From NCBI GenBank assembly GCA_040754255.1, contig JBFMDA010000049.1, positions 1 through 8,876 on the forward strand: a stretch of DNA of 8,876 nucleotides, written 5' to 3'. The DNA comes from SURF-25 sp040754255. Lineage in GTDB: Bacteria; Omnitrophota; Gorgyraeia; Gygaellales; Profunditerraquicolaceae. Of the stretch, positions 1-6,381 are shown piece after piece. A program made the position numbers and the translations under genes. Numbering within the stretch: position 1 is the first letter of the stretch; every line of letters begins with the position of its first letter. The notes below the pieces were generated by a model that saw only the letters and a list, made by a program, of their open reading frames with translations, made no database searches and was not told the origin of the DNA.

Positions 1-680
1 GCCTGCCTCACCAGCCTTACCCGTTCCGGAGTCGCTTCCCCGATCACCCTGGCCGAAAGCGCAGGCCCGGGAAACGGCATCCTTTGATAAATTGATTTCG
101 GCAGGCCGCATTCCTGTGCAATTTTTCGGACGCCGTCTTTGCGTAACTGGACAAGAGGCTCTATGATCTTATACCCGAATACCGCTTGAGGGTCAATACC
201 AAGCTGCTCAAACACATTGTGCTGCCTTTTGATCCCCGCAACCGTTTCGTCCACATCGGTAAGAATAGTGCCCTGCAGAAGATACTTGGCCCCGCTTGCT
301 TTCACAAGTTTACCAAATACGTTTTTATAAAAGGTTTGCGTGATGGCTTCACGCTTCTCTTCGGGGTCCGTGACCCCTCTTAATGCCTCGAAAAACGCCT
401 CCTGCGCATCAACCGCTTCAACCTTAACGCCCAGCTTTTCAAATATCGATACGATTTGCGCAGGTTCGCCTTCGCGCATCAGGCCGTTGTTAATAAAATA
501 GGTTTTCAGACGGTCTCCCAGGGCTTTATGGCCGAGCATAGTAACACAAGAGGAGTCCACTCCTCCCGATAGTGCGTTAATCGCAAGGCCGCTGCCTACC
601 GTGCTTGCAATCTCCTTGGCTTTGCGTTCAATGAATTCCCTTGCATCCAATGCATCCGTTTTGAGTTCCTGTATGCTCAT
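1..680 (-). CDS. guaA: GMP synthase-type ATP pyrophosphatase, 3'-truncated by window edge
   Basis: The reading frame runs from ATG at 680 off the window at 1, giving 226 visible residues. The PP-loop SGGVDSS is at residues 38-44. Further GuaA landmarks are LLQGTILTDVDET near 134-146, KRQHN near 151-155, EPLVQLRKDGVRK near 174-186 and PFPGPALSARVIGE near 202-215. In the family this domain adenylates XMP, and ammonia then gives GMP in the cytosol. The protein begins directly with the PPase part, with no glutamine amidotransferase domain before it. It is therefore either a two-subunit GMP synthase or a GuaA-like paralog using free ammonia or another partner. The GGGAGG Shine-Dalgarno sits five bases before the ATG and fixes the start. 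The dimerisation domain expected at the C-terminus is outside the window. It follows the MATE gene after 66 bases. The family is clear, but true GMP synthase activity is less certain because several motifs differ from E. coli GuaA. Confidence 0.85.
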   Translation of the reverse strand, partial: MSIQELKTDALDAREFIERKAKEIASTVGSGLAINALSGGVDSSCVTMLGHKALGDRLKTYFINNGLMREGEPAQIVSIFEKLGVKVEAVDAQEAFFEALRGVTDPEEKREAITQTFYKNVFGKLVKASGAKYLLQGTILTDVDETVAGIKRQHNVFEQLGIDPQAVFGYKIIEPLVQLRKDGVRKIAQECGLPKSIYQRMPFPGPALSARVIGEATPERVRLVRQ

Positions 681-740
681 TCCTGCCTCCCATTGTTATG
701 CTATGAGTACCGGCTGCGCAAGAAACCGCGCCCAGTTAGC

Positions 741-769
741 ATTGTATCACTTAACCTCAACAGGGACAA
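741..769 (-). promoter_or_regulatory. Possible sigma70 promoter for the guaA-like gene
   Basis: On the minus strand a TTGTCC element (764-769) is followed after exactly 17 bases by TACAAT (741-746). These match four and five of six consensus positions. The predicted start, near 734, would leave a leader of about 54 bases ending in the GGGAGG site. The element lies over the last codons and stop of the MATE gene, so the guaA-like gene could be expressed separately or by read-through. Confidence 0.35.
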
Positions 770-2126
770 TTACCTTTTCCGTACGCCTAAGCCAACCTTT
801 GCGGAAATAATGCCGCGAAACAAAAAATGTCTGTACGATAATAGAGGCATTCATCGACCACCACACCGCAATCGCGCCGAAACCAAACCGCAGGGCCAAA
901 AGATAACTGAGGGGTATGCGCACGCACCAGACGCTCAAGGTCATTATTTTCATGACGCTGCGGGTATCCCCGGCCCCGTTTAAACCGCCGCTTAAGATTA
1001 CACCCCAGGCCATTAATGGTTCCACGATAAGGCTGATGAAGATATATTTTGCGCATTCATTGACTACAATAGGGTTATCCGAAAGAAAAGAAGCGACAGC
1101 AAAGGCATTGAGCATTACCAAGACCGTCAATGCGGTTACCGTAAAAAATCCCATATATGCGGTAATCATGCCTCCTCTGTAGGCATCGTCGCGCTCTCCC
1201 CGCCCCAGCAGGTTCCCTACTACCACCGCATTCGCGAGGTTGAACGCAAACGCAGGCAAAAAAATCGCAGACTCAATCCTTAAGCCATTGGTAAACGCAG
1301 CCATGATTTCTACGTTATGCGCAGGAAGCCTCGCCAGGATCAAATAAAGTACCATAGCCCCAAACTGCCAGAGGATCTGCAGTAAGCCTGCCGGCCAACC
1401 GATATTGAATATCTTCTTGACAGTTTCCCAGGAAAAAGTAATACGCGGGCTCAGAAGCTTCCGGACAAACGCAATGTTCATAAGCATACCTATAAAGATG
1501 CTTACCAGCGTTGCAACCGCAATGCCCTGAAACTTCATAGGCGTATGCAGCGCGAAAGTAAAATTGAGGACAATATTCAACACGCATACTACGGCCATGG
1601 TGATAAGCGATTTTTTAATCATCTTGCAGGCGCGCAGGATGCCGTTGGTAGAGATGAGAAGATAATTGAAGAGCAAGCCCGCGGAATAGATTCTTACCAG
1701 CGGTATCGAAAGGCTTTTTAAGATATCGGGGATGCCAAGCAGGTTAATGATTACTCCGCAAGACAAGACACCTACAATCCCAAAACCGCTGCCGGTGGCA
1801 ATGCCTGATAATATCGAAGAATCGACTGCAGTATTAAATTCTTTTTTTCTGTGCGAAGTAAAAAGCCTGGAAACTACCGATACGGTCCCCACAGTAAGGG
1901 CGTTTGCGATAATGCTGAAAATAAAGTACAACTGAAACGCTACTCCATACGCAGCCTGCACCTCTTTGCCAAATTTTCCTGCCACATAGACATCGGCAAG
2001 GCCGATAAAGAAAATGAAACACATAATCAGTGCCATCGGCCAACTTACCGACCAACTCTCGGCAATAATCGCCCGGATCTTTTTATCCTTAAGTTTACGC
2101 AGCAGGTCCTTGAATTCGCCTATCAT
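747..2126 (-). CDS. MATE family multidrug/metabolite efflux transporter
   Basis: This 459-residue inner-membrane protein has the length and the roughly twelve hydrophobic segments of MATE transporters, which export cationic drugs or metabolites using a Na+ or H+ gradient. The MATE hallmark GLNGAGDTR appears near residues 384-392. The N-terminal half has a MATE-like ESWSVSWP entry into the first helix and a conserved-type GILRA turn near 162-166. A basic cytoplasmic tail closes the protein. The ATG overlaps the mazG stop as ATGA, which indicates translational coupling, and there is no strong separate Shine-Dalgarno. The substrate cannot be read from sequence. Its place after mutY and mazG does not by itself define one, although a nucleotide-damage or stress setting is possible. 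Flippase relatives such as MurJ or Wzx are less likely given the GAGDT motif. Confidence 0.9.
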   Translation of the reverse strand: MIGEFKDLLRKLKDKKIRAIIAESWSVSWPMALIMCFIFFIGLADVYVAGKFGKEVQAAYGVAFQLYFIFSIIANALTVGTVSVVSRLFTSHRKKEFNTAVDSSILSGIATGSGFGIVGVLSCGVIINLLGIPDILKSLSIPLVRIYSAGLLFNYLLISTNGILRACKMIKKSLITMAVVCVLNIVLNFTFALHTPMKFQGIAVATLVSIFIGMLMNIAFVRKLLSPRITFSWETVKKIFNIGWPAGLLQILWQFGAMVLYLILARLPAHNVEIMAAFTNGLRIESAIFLPAFAFNLANAVVVGNLLGRGERDDAYRGGMITAYMGFFTVTALTVLVMLNAFAVASFLSDNPIVVNECAKYIFISLIVEPLMAWGVILSGGLNGAGDTRSVMKIMTLSVWCVRIPLSYLLALRFGFGAIAVWWSMNASIIVQTFFVSRHYFRKGWLRRTEKVIVPVEVK

Positions 2127-2536
2127 AGTGAAAACGCCTTGTGCCTTACATGACGCGGTTCCTTTGCCTTGATCCTGTGCCAGTTGCGTATGATGTCTTT
2201 ACTGGATCTTACTTTTACCCTGCCGAATACGTGAGGGTGCCGCCGCTTGAGCTTTCGGATAAGCCCGTCAATTACGTCCTCAACCGTAAATTTCTTGCAT
2301 CTGGCAGCGATCTGTGAATGAAACATTACCTGGAGCAATAAATCGCCCAGCTCCTCCTGCATATGCAGGTAATCGCGCGCCGTAATAGCCTCTATAAGCT
2401 CTTCTACTTCTTCTTTAAGGTATGGGATCAAAGACTGATGAGTCTGCTCTTTATCCCACATGCAGCCTTTAGGGCCATGCAATATTTCAAATACCTGTTT
2501 TAGTGCCATAAACTTTGTCTTTTTGTGCGTTTTCAT
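2123..2536 (-). CDS. mazG: MazG-type nucleoside triphosphate pyrophosphohydrolase, single domain
   Basis: With the ATG start the protein has 137 residues and one MazG domain, about half of E. coli MazG, which has two. Family signatures are GPKGCMWDKEQTH, then KEEVEELIEAI, EELGDLLLQVMFHSQIA and RRHPHVF. The two acidic helices EExxE and ExxxD bind Mg2+ and hydrolyse NTPs to NMP and pyrophosphate in the cytosol, often removing aberrant nucleotides. The gene begins two bases after the mutY stop and overlaps the MATE start by four bases. A TTG at 2554 would extend it by six residues into mutY. I prefer the ATG at 2536 because the family normally has only a short N-terminal helix before GCxWD, but neither start has a convincing Shine-Dalgarno. 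Alternatives within the all-alpha NTP-PPase superfamily (dUTPase-like) are unlikely given the GCxWDxxQTH motif. Confidence 0.9.
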   Translation of the reverse strand: MKTHKKTKFMALKQVFEILHGPKGCMWDKEQTHQSLIPYLKEEVEELIEAITARDYLHMQEELGDLLLQVMFHSQIAARCKKFTVEDVIDGLIRKLKRRHPHVFGRVKVRSSKDIIRNWHRIKAKEPRHVRHKAFSL

Positions 2537-2538
2537 AG

Positions 2539-3333
2539 CTAGAGAGTAATACAATTGCCCTGCCTGGTAACTAAGCCATCCCTGCAGAGCGAATCTACTA
2601 TAGACCCTAATTTTGAAGCCTTTAATCCTGTTTTCCTGGCAAGGGCAGACAGGCCCATTTGCCTGTGCATTGTCAAAAGCCTTATGATCCTGCCGCGCAA
2701 CTGCCGCTGCGAACCCTCAAACAAGCCCTGCCTGCGGTAGTGCAGGCTTCTCCTGGAAGGATTGGTATTTACCTCCTTTAGATACACGCCGTAATCCATC
2801 AACGCAGAGTACCATTTCCGCGGGTTTTTTTTATCAAGATAGCGCCGCAGGTAAGGAAAAAGTTCTTTATCGCTTACCGATTGCCTGGTTTTAAAAAAAT
2901 GGTGTATAAACACACTGCGTATATTTGTTTCTATGAATGCGACCGGCTTGTTAAACGCAAACGCACATATTGCCCCGGCGGTTGCCTTACCGATCCCCGG
3001 TAGCACCATCAAGGCTTCCGGGCTTGACGGCACCTTCCCCTTAAACCTGGATACCAAAATTTCGGCTAAACGTTTAAGATGCACTGCCCTGCGGTTATAT
3101 CCCAGACCCTGCCAGGCCGTGATAACTTGTTTTTGAGGCGCCTTGGCAAGCGCATGAATGCTTGGAAACCGCCGTATAAACAAAGGGAATTTTACGCGTA
3201 CGCGGCTCACCTGGGTCTGTTGGAGCATTATTTCGGAAACGAGGATATGATAGGGATTCTGCGTCTTCCTCCAAGGCAAGGCCCTGCCGTGTTTTTTATA
3301 ATAATTGTAAATAACGCGCCTGAATTGCTTCAT
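2539..3333 (-). CDS. mutY: MutY-like A/G-specific DNA glycosylase lacking the Fe-S cluster
   Basis: This 264-residue HhH-GPD glycosylase probably removes adenine mispaired with 8-oxoguanine. It shows the MutY block LVSEIMLQQTQV (31-42) with the catalytic Glu at 34, GLGYNRRA (76-83) and the helix-hairpin-helix LPGIGKATAGA (111-121). Ala117 replaces the Lys of bifunctional endonuclease III, as expected for a monofunctional enzyme. The usual catalytic Asp after the hairpin is Glu135 in FIETNIRSVF. The four Fe-S cysteines are absent: only Cys123, Cys250 and Cys261 exist, none near the normal cluster position. Residues 190-215 instead carry NPSRRS and EGSQRQLRGR. The C-terminus (about 211-264) looks like a winged helix and not the Nudix-like domain of E. 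coli MutY. The start has no Shine-Dalgarno but sits just below a good promoter. I recall similar cluster-less proteins from candidate phyla. The specificity is inferred. Confidence 0.85.
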   Translation of the reverse strand: MKQFRRVIYNYYKKHGRALPWRKTQNPYHILVSEIMLQQTQVSRVRVKFPLFIRRFPSIHALAKAPQKQVITAWQGLGYNRRAVHLKRLAEILVSRFKGKVPSSPEALMVLPGIGKATAGAICAFAFNKPVAFIETNIRSVFIHHFFKTRQSVSDKELFPYLRRYLDKKNPRKWYSALMDYGVYLKEVNTNPSRRSLHYRRQGLFEGSQRQLRGRIIRLLTMHRQMGLSALARKTGLKASKLGSIVDSLCRDGLVTRQGNCITL

Positions 3334-3347
3334 TGTAGGAAACGTTT

Positions 3348-3376
3348 ATTGTAATGCGCAAAGGCTATCTTTTCAA
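3348..3376 (-). promoter_or_regulatory. sigma70-like promoter for mutY-mazG-MATE
   Basis: Minus-strand TTGAAA (3371-3376), a 17-base spacer and TACAAT (3348-3353) each match five of six consensus bases. They lie in the 52-base gap between the vanZ-like stop and mutY. The predicted start near 3341 leaves a leader of only about eight bases before the ATG at 3333, which fits the lack of a Shine-Dalgarno there. Confidence 0.55.
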
Positions 3377-3385
3377 TGCAATTTT

Positions 3386-3898
3386 TCAAACATGATGCAA
3401 GAGAAAAATGCTCACGCCAAAAACCGAGCTCATAATATTTGTAAAAAAATCCCTGAAATCGCCTACCCGGTAAGGAAGGGCTGCTTGAAATACTTCATCG
3501 AGGCCGCTAATCACAGCCGCAAAAATTAACGCACGCACTATAGGCTTCCATGTTATGTAACGCTGCGCGCCAAAGAATTCCATAGCGGCACAATATCCCA
3601 GTAGGCCATACGTTACTATGTGTATCTTTTCTGAAAAATACGGCTGCCAGGAACTAAATAAGTAGGCAAGCACGCACAAGGCGCTTAAGAACACAATGCG
3701 CAAAAAGCCTGCCTTCTTCCTAGCCGCATAGGAGGCGATCAATAAGGCCAGAATGGCAAAACTTATTTGCAATGCCCCTTCCATAGCTGCGTTACCGAAC
3801 AACGCAAAGAGCCAATTTCTTACCTGCTGCATATACGCAGCGGAAATAACAATATAGGCGCCCAGCGCAAAGCTTATCTTTGGCAAAATCAGGGGCAC
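3386..3898 (-). CDS. VanZ-like integral membrane protein
   Basis: This 170-residue protein has about five hydrophobic segments (roughly 8-23, 43-58, 66-82, 94-107 and 121-132, with a final one at 151-167). It carries the VanZ-family pattern: EKIHIVTYGLLGY (90-102) and SGLDEVFQ (131-138), followed by Arg144, Asp150 and Asn154. VanZ of glycopeptide-resistance clusters lowers teicoplanin sensitivity, but most VanZ-like proteins in genomes have no proven function, so none is assigned here. Start is GTG at 3898, preceded by GAGG at seven bases. It lies 30 bases after the antiporter gene and probably in the same transcript. No vanH, vanA or regulatory van genes accompany it. Confidence 0.8.
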   Translation of the reverse strand: MPLILPKISFALGAYIVISAAYMQQVRNWLFALFGNAAMEGALQISFAILALLIASYAARKKAGFLRIVFLSALCVLAYLFSSWQPYFSEKIHIVTYGLLGYCAAMEFFGAQRYITWKPIVRALIFAAVISGLDEVFQAALPYRVGDFRDFFTNIMSSVFGVSIFLLHHV

Positions 3899-3928
3899 TT
3901 ACACACCTCGCTGTGCAATAAATCTTTG

Positions 3929-5659
3929 TTATGGCTTGCCTGTTTTTCTTATGATTTGATGCGGGGTAAACGCATTTTCCAAGACACGCCAGACTTGTAG
4001 TTCATCGGCGGCAGTCAAGAGTGCGGCACGGGTTTCCTGATTGCTCATCGCCTTCGCAATTATCCTTAATATCTGGACCTGCGACCAATCATCCTGCCTG
4101 GGAGTAAAAATCAGGAATACGAAATGGGTGGGCTTGCCGTCGGGCGAGTTCCATTCGATGCCGTTTAAGGACCTTCCAAAGACTATAAGCGGCTTTTTCT
4201 CGAAAGGCAATCTCGCATGAGGAACAGCAACTCCTTCCTCGATCGCAGTTCCCATGGTGTTTTCGCGCTCAATTACCGCCGAATAAATAATTTCGGGGGT
4301 CGGCATACCTTCTTGCCTGCTTGCCAGCCCACAAAGCTCTTCAATAACCTTGTCTCGCTCACTAGCCTTCAATTCCGCAATAATATCTCTTCTGGAAAAA
4401 TACTCAAGGACGCTCACTTCTTTGCGTTTCTTAATAGAATATGCCAGCCATGGCCCTAATAGCACTGATGAAATCACTGCGCCAAATACAATAGCCACAA
4501 ATACCGGCTCGGTAATGAGATGGTATTCCAACGCAAGCAAGCCAACCACTATTTCCATAGCGCCTCCGGGGGTATGCGCAATCGCTATCGAAAGGCGGTT
4601 TGACTTCGGTAGTTTAGTCAAATTTACCCCAAGCCAGGCGCCAAGGAACCTGCCTAAAATACCTATCACGCTTATAAAAAGAACGAGAAAGATGTCAAAA
4701 TGCCGCAAGAAATCTACTTTAAGGCCGATATTGACAAAGAACAGGGGGACAAATATAGCGTACACCATCTGAGAAATAACCTGTCTTACGTTTTCAGAAA
4801 GCGCCCTTGCTCCGCCTGCCATAATACCCGCGATAAAAAACCCAAACAAGGCATGAATGCCTATTTTCTGGGTGACGGCTCCGCAAAGAAGCCCCAAGAG
4901 GCAAATAAACGTGAGGGTCGAGCCGGGTTGAGGCATTTGCTTAGTCTTTATCTTTAAAATAACCCGGTTCGTCCAATCCCTGCCCAAGGTCAAGCAAAAT
5001 ATTGCAAAACCAACCGTTGATCCTACAATAGAAAAAATATTGAGGAAGTTAAGATTTGCCTGTGTAAAAAAACCTAATACTAAAGTAAAAAGCAGCCACC
5101 CAATAATGTCATTGACCGAAAGGGCGGACATGATCAAAAAACCCAAATCGGTTTTTGATAAGTTCAAATCATGAAGCGCTCGCGCTGCGATAGGCATAGC
5201 GCTTATTGTCATAACGGTTGCCATAAAAAGCGAGAAAATCAACCGATTGTCGGGGTTAACTAAATAATGAGCAGGCAAGAGAAAACACGGGATAAACGCA
5301 ATAACCATAGGAACGATAATATCAACCAGGGCTATTTTTAAAGCATCCCCTCTCTGCCGCCATGCTGACGAGAAATCAATCTCAAGCCCGGTTTCCAGTA
5401 AGAGAAAAAGGACTCCGATCCAGGCCACTGTTTCAAACATGGCCCCCTGGATCGGATCGGCAGGAAACATTATCTGATGCAACGAAGGAAGAAGCCTGCC
5501 GAAAATAGTAGGCCCCAGCAATACGCCTACTAAGATTTCGGCAGTCAGAGGCGGCTGCTGCCATCTCCGGAATAGCTCCCCCAGGCTTCTGGCAAGGCCC
5601 AAAAGAAGAAACACCTGGATAAGGAAGATAAAGATATGGTGCTCGGTAAAATAAGTCAT
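3929..5659 (-). CDS. Cation:proton antiporter (CPA2/Kef type) fused to a PTS EIIA domain
   Basis: This 576-residue protein has two parts. Residues 1-410 form a multi-helix Na+/K+:H+ exchanger with the family blocks PPLTAEILVGVLLGP (36-50), LFLLLETGLEID (84-95), HALFGFFIAGIMAGG (269-283) and a central SVNDIIGW (181-188). Asn183-Asp184 occupies the ion-binding pair position. An ND pair is associated in the wider family with electroneutral exchange, whereas DD pairs are electrogenic. Residues about 420-565 are a PTS EIIA domain of the fructose/nitrogen type, with phosphorylatable His481 in EEGVAVPHARLPF. The fusion suggests that phosphate flow through Hpr/EI-like proteins or ligand state gates transport. 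No other PTS gene is in the window. The AAGGGTAGG site runs directly up to the ATG. A promoter inside the preceding terminator probably starts this operon. The transported ion is not determined by sequence. Confidence 0.9.
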   Translation of the reverse strand: MTYFTEHHIFIFLIQVFLLLGLARSLGELFRRWQQPPLTAEILVGVLLGPTIFGRLLPSLHQIMFPADPIQGAMFETVAWIGVLFLLLETGLEIDFSSAWRQRGDALKIALVDIIVPMVIAFIPCFLLPAHYLVNPDNRLIFSLFMATVMTISAMPIAARALHDLNLSKTDLGFLIMSALSVNDIIGWLLFTLVLGFFTQANLNFLNIFSIVGSTVGFAIFCLTLGRDWTNRVILKIKTKQMPQPGSTLTFICLLGLLCGAVTQKIGIHALFGFFIAGIMAGGARALSENVRQVISQMVYAIFVPLFFVNIGLKVDFLRHFDIFLVLFISVIGILGRFLGAWLGVNLTKLPKSNRLSIAIAHTPGGAMEIVVGLLALEYHLITEPVFVAIVFGAVISSVLLGPWLAYSIKKRKEVSVLEYFSRRDIIAELKASERDKVIEELCGLASRQEGMPTPEIIYSAVIERENTMGTAIEEGVAVPHARLPFEKKPLIVFGRSLNGIEWNSPDGKPTHFVFLIFTPRQDDWSQVQILRIIAKAMSNQETRAALLTAADELQVWRVLENAFTPHQIIRKTGKP

Positions 5660-5693
5660 CCTACCCTTGCCCCTGAGGCCAGGTTAAAAGAAA

Positions 5694-5733
5694 TAAAAAA
5701 AGCGGTACAACGATTTAACTCATTGTACCGCTT
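5694..5733 (-). terminator. Rho-independent terminator after the second cold-shock gene
   Basis: On the minus strand AAGCGGTACAA (5733-5723) pairs perfectly with TTGTACCGCTT (5710-5700) across a 12-base loop, giving an 11-bp stem. A run of seven Ts (5701-5695) follows at the foot of the stem. It lies about 40 bases beyond the stop of the second cold-shock gene. A promoter -10 element overlaps its first arm. Confidence 0.9.
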
Positions 5734-5750
5734 ACTGAAGCAGTATTCAA
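5722..5750 (-). promoter_or_regulatory. sigma70-like promoter for the antiporter operon, embedded in the terminator
   Basis: Minus-strand TTGAAT (5745-5750), a 17-base spacer and TACAAT (5722-5727) match four and five of six consensus bases. The -10 box is part of the first arm of the terminator hairpin. Transcripts begun here, near 5715, would contain only the second arm and so could not form the hairpin. They would have a leader of about 55 bases with a Shine-Dalgarno before the antiporter ATG. Confidence 0.5.
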
Positions 5751-5773
5751 CGATAAAATATCTTTAAAAAACC

Positions 5774-5986
5774 TTAGGCAGCCGCGGCAATGATGCGCAC
5801 GTTGATTGCGCGGGGGCCTTTCGGTGATTTTTCAACATCGAATTCAACGTCCTGCTCTTCGTTCAATACGTCGAATTTTGCGTCAAGGAGGCTGGACTGA
5901 TGAAAGAACACTTCCCTTCCATCCGTATCGCTGATGAACCCAAAGCCTCTGTCCCTGACGAGTTTCTTTATCTTGCCTGTATGCAT
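5774..5986 (-). CDS. Divergent cold-shock domain protein
   Basis: This 70-residue protein is a single cold-shock domain (OB fold) that should bind single-stranded RNA or DNA in the cytosol. RNP1 is RGFGFI (13-18) and RNP2 is VFFHQ (26-30). Compared with the adjacent canonical protein, the strand-1 aromatic pair (Trp8-Phe9 there) is replaced by Lys8-Leu9, and RNP1 begins with Arg, not Lys. A short IIAAAA tail ends the protein. Nucleic-acid stacking should therefore be weaker or more selective. The start is firm: AAAGGAG lies eight bases upstream of the ATG. A strong terminator lies between this gene and the upstream cold-shock gene and no good promoter was seen in the gap, so expression may rely on partial read-through. 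Its own terminator follows. Confidence 0.92.
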   Translation of the reverse strand: MHTGKIKKLVRDRGFGFISDTDGREVFFHQSSLLDAKFDVLNEEQDVEFDVEKSPKGPRAINVRIIAAAA

Positions 5987-6006
5987 GATAAACTCTCCTT
6001 TACGGT

Positions 6007-6044
6007 AAAAAATATGGCCCGGTCCTTTTCTTAAGAACCGGGCC
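6007..6044 (-). terminator. Rho-independent terminator between the two cold-shock genes
   Basis: Minus-strand GGCCCGGT (6044-6037) pairs with ACCGGGCC (6023-6016), an 8-bp GC-rich stem around a 13-base loop. ATA and then six Ts (6012-6007) follow. It lies just after the cspA-like stop and ends roughly 20 bases before the ATG of the next cold-shock gene, so it may set the ratio of the two proteins. Confidence 0.85.
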
Positions 6045-6059
6045 TTTGATGTGCAAAGG

Positions 6060-6260
6060 TTATAACTTCACTACTTTCGTAGCTTGTTCACCTTTAGGCC
6101 CTTTCTCGATTTCAAACTCGACTTCCTGGCCCTCCTCTAAAGATTTATATCCCTCACCCACGATCGCGCTGTGGTGTACAAATACGTCGTTACCGGATTC
6201 AGGCGTGATAAATCCATAGCCTTTTTGGTTTGAAAACCATTTCACTTTACCTTTTGCCAT
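6060..6260 (-). CDS. cspA: Canonical CspA-family cold-shock protein
   Basis: This 66-residue cold-shock domain protein has the usual CspA length. It shows GKVKWFSNQKGYGFI (4-18), containing the aromatic Trp8-Phe9 pair and RNP1 KGYGFI, and then RNP2 VFVHH (26-30). The C-terminal half has the conserved GQEVEFEIEKGPKGEQA. The family binds single-stranded nucleic acid and melts RNA secondary structure, acting as an RNA chaperone and transcription antiterminator. A full AAGGAGGT Shine-Dalgarno nine bases before the ATG predicts strong translation. The roughly 115-nt leader with a terminator-like hairpin hints at post-initiation control, as known in principle for cspA leaders. It is followed by a terminator and a divergent paralog. 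The symbol is by family resemblance; cold induction is not shown by the sequence. Confidence 0.95.
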   Translation of the reverse strand: MAKGKVKWFSNQKGYGFITPESGNDVFVHHSAIVGEGYKSLEEGQEVEFEIEKGPKGEQATKVVKL

Positions 6261-6285
6261 TACTTTACTACCTCCTTCCTTTCAC

Positions 6286-6291
6286 ATTATA
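6286..6291 (-). promoter_or_regulatory. Possible secondary -10 element before cspA
   Basis: A perfect TATAAT lies on the minus strand 26 bases before the cspA ATG and downstream of the leader hairpin. At 16-18 bases upstream there is only a T-rich stretch, with no real -35 match. Transcripts from here would start near 6279 and keep the AAGGAGGT site. It could bypass the hairpin, but the missing -35 keeps confidence low. Confidence 0.25.
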
Positions 6292-6309
6292 GTCAACACA
6301 GGCGGAAAT

Positions 6310-6347
6310 AAAAAAAACCGAAAGGCTTGTTATCTGATGCCTCCCGG
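6310..6347 (-). terminator. Terminator-like hairpin in the cspA leader (possible attenuator)
   Basis: Minus-strand CCGGGAGGC (6347-6339) pairs with GCCTTTCGG (6326-6318) over a 12-base loop. This gives nine pairs, two of them G-U, and is followed directly by eight Ts (6317-6310). It lies between the strong promoter at 6382-6409 and cspA, so transcripts from that promoter must pass it. It could act as an attenuator, as the end of a roughly 65-nt small RNA, or simply as the terminator of the gene run upstream. Confidence 0.7.
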
Positions 6348-6381
6348 CTCAAGATTTCCTTCCTTGTTTACTACGAAATTA

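Noticed and set aside
186..983. Plus-strand open frames over the guaA-like and MATE genes
   Set aside because: They are antisense to clear minus-strand genes and their products show no recognisable domains or sensible composition.
6260..6375. A known riboswitch class in the cspA leader
   Set aside because: The leader is short and has a single simple hairpin. No preQ1, fluoride, glycine, cyclic-di-GMP or SAM consensus elements were recognised.
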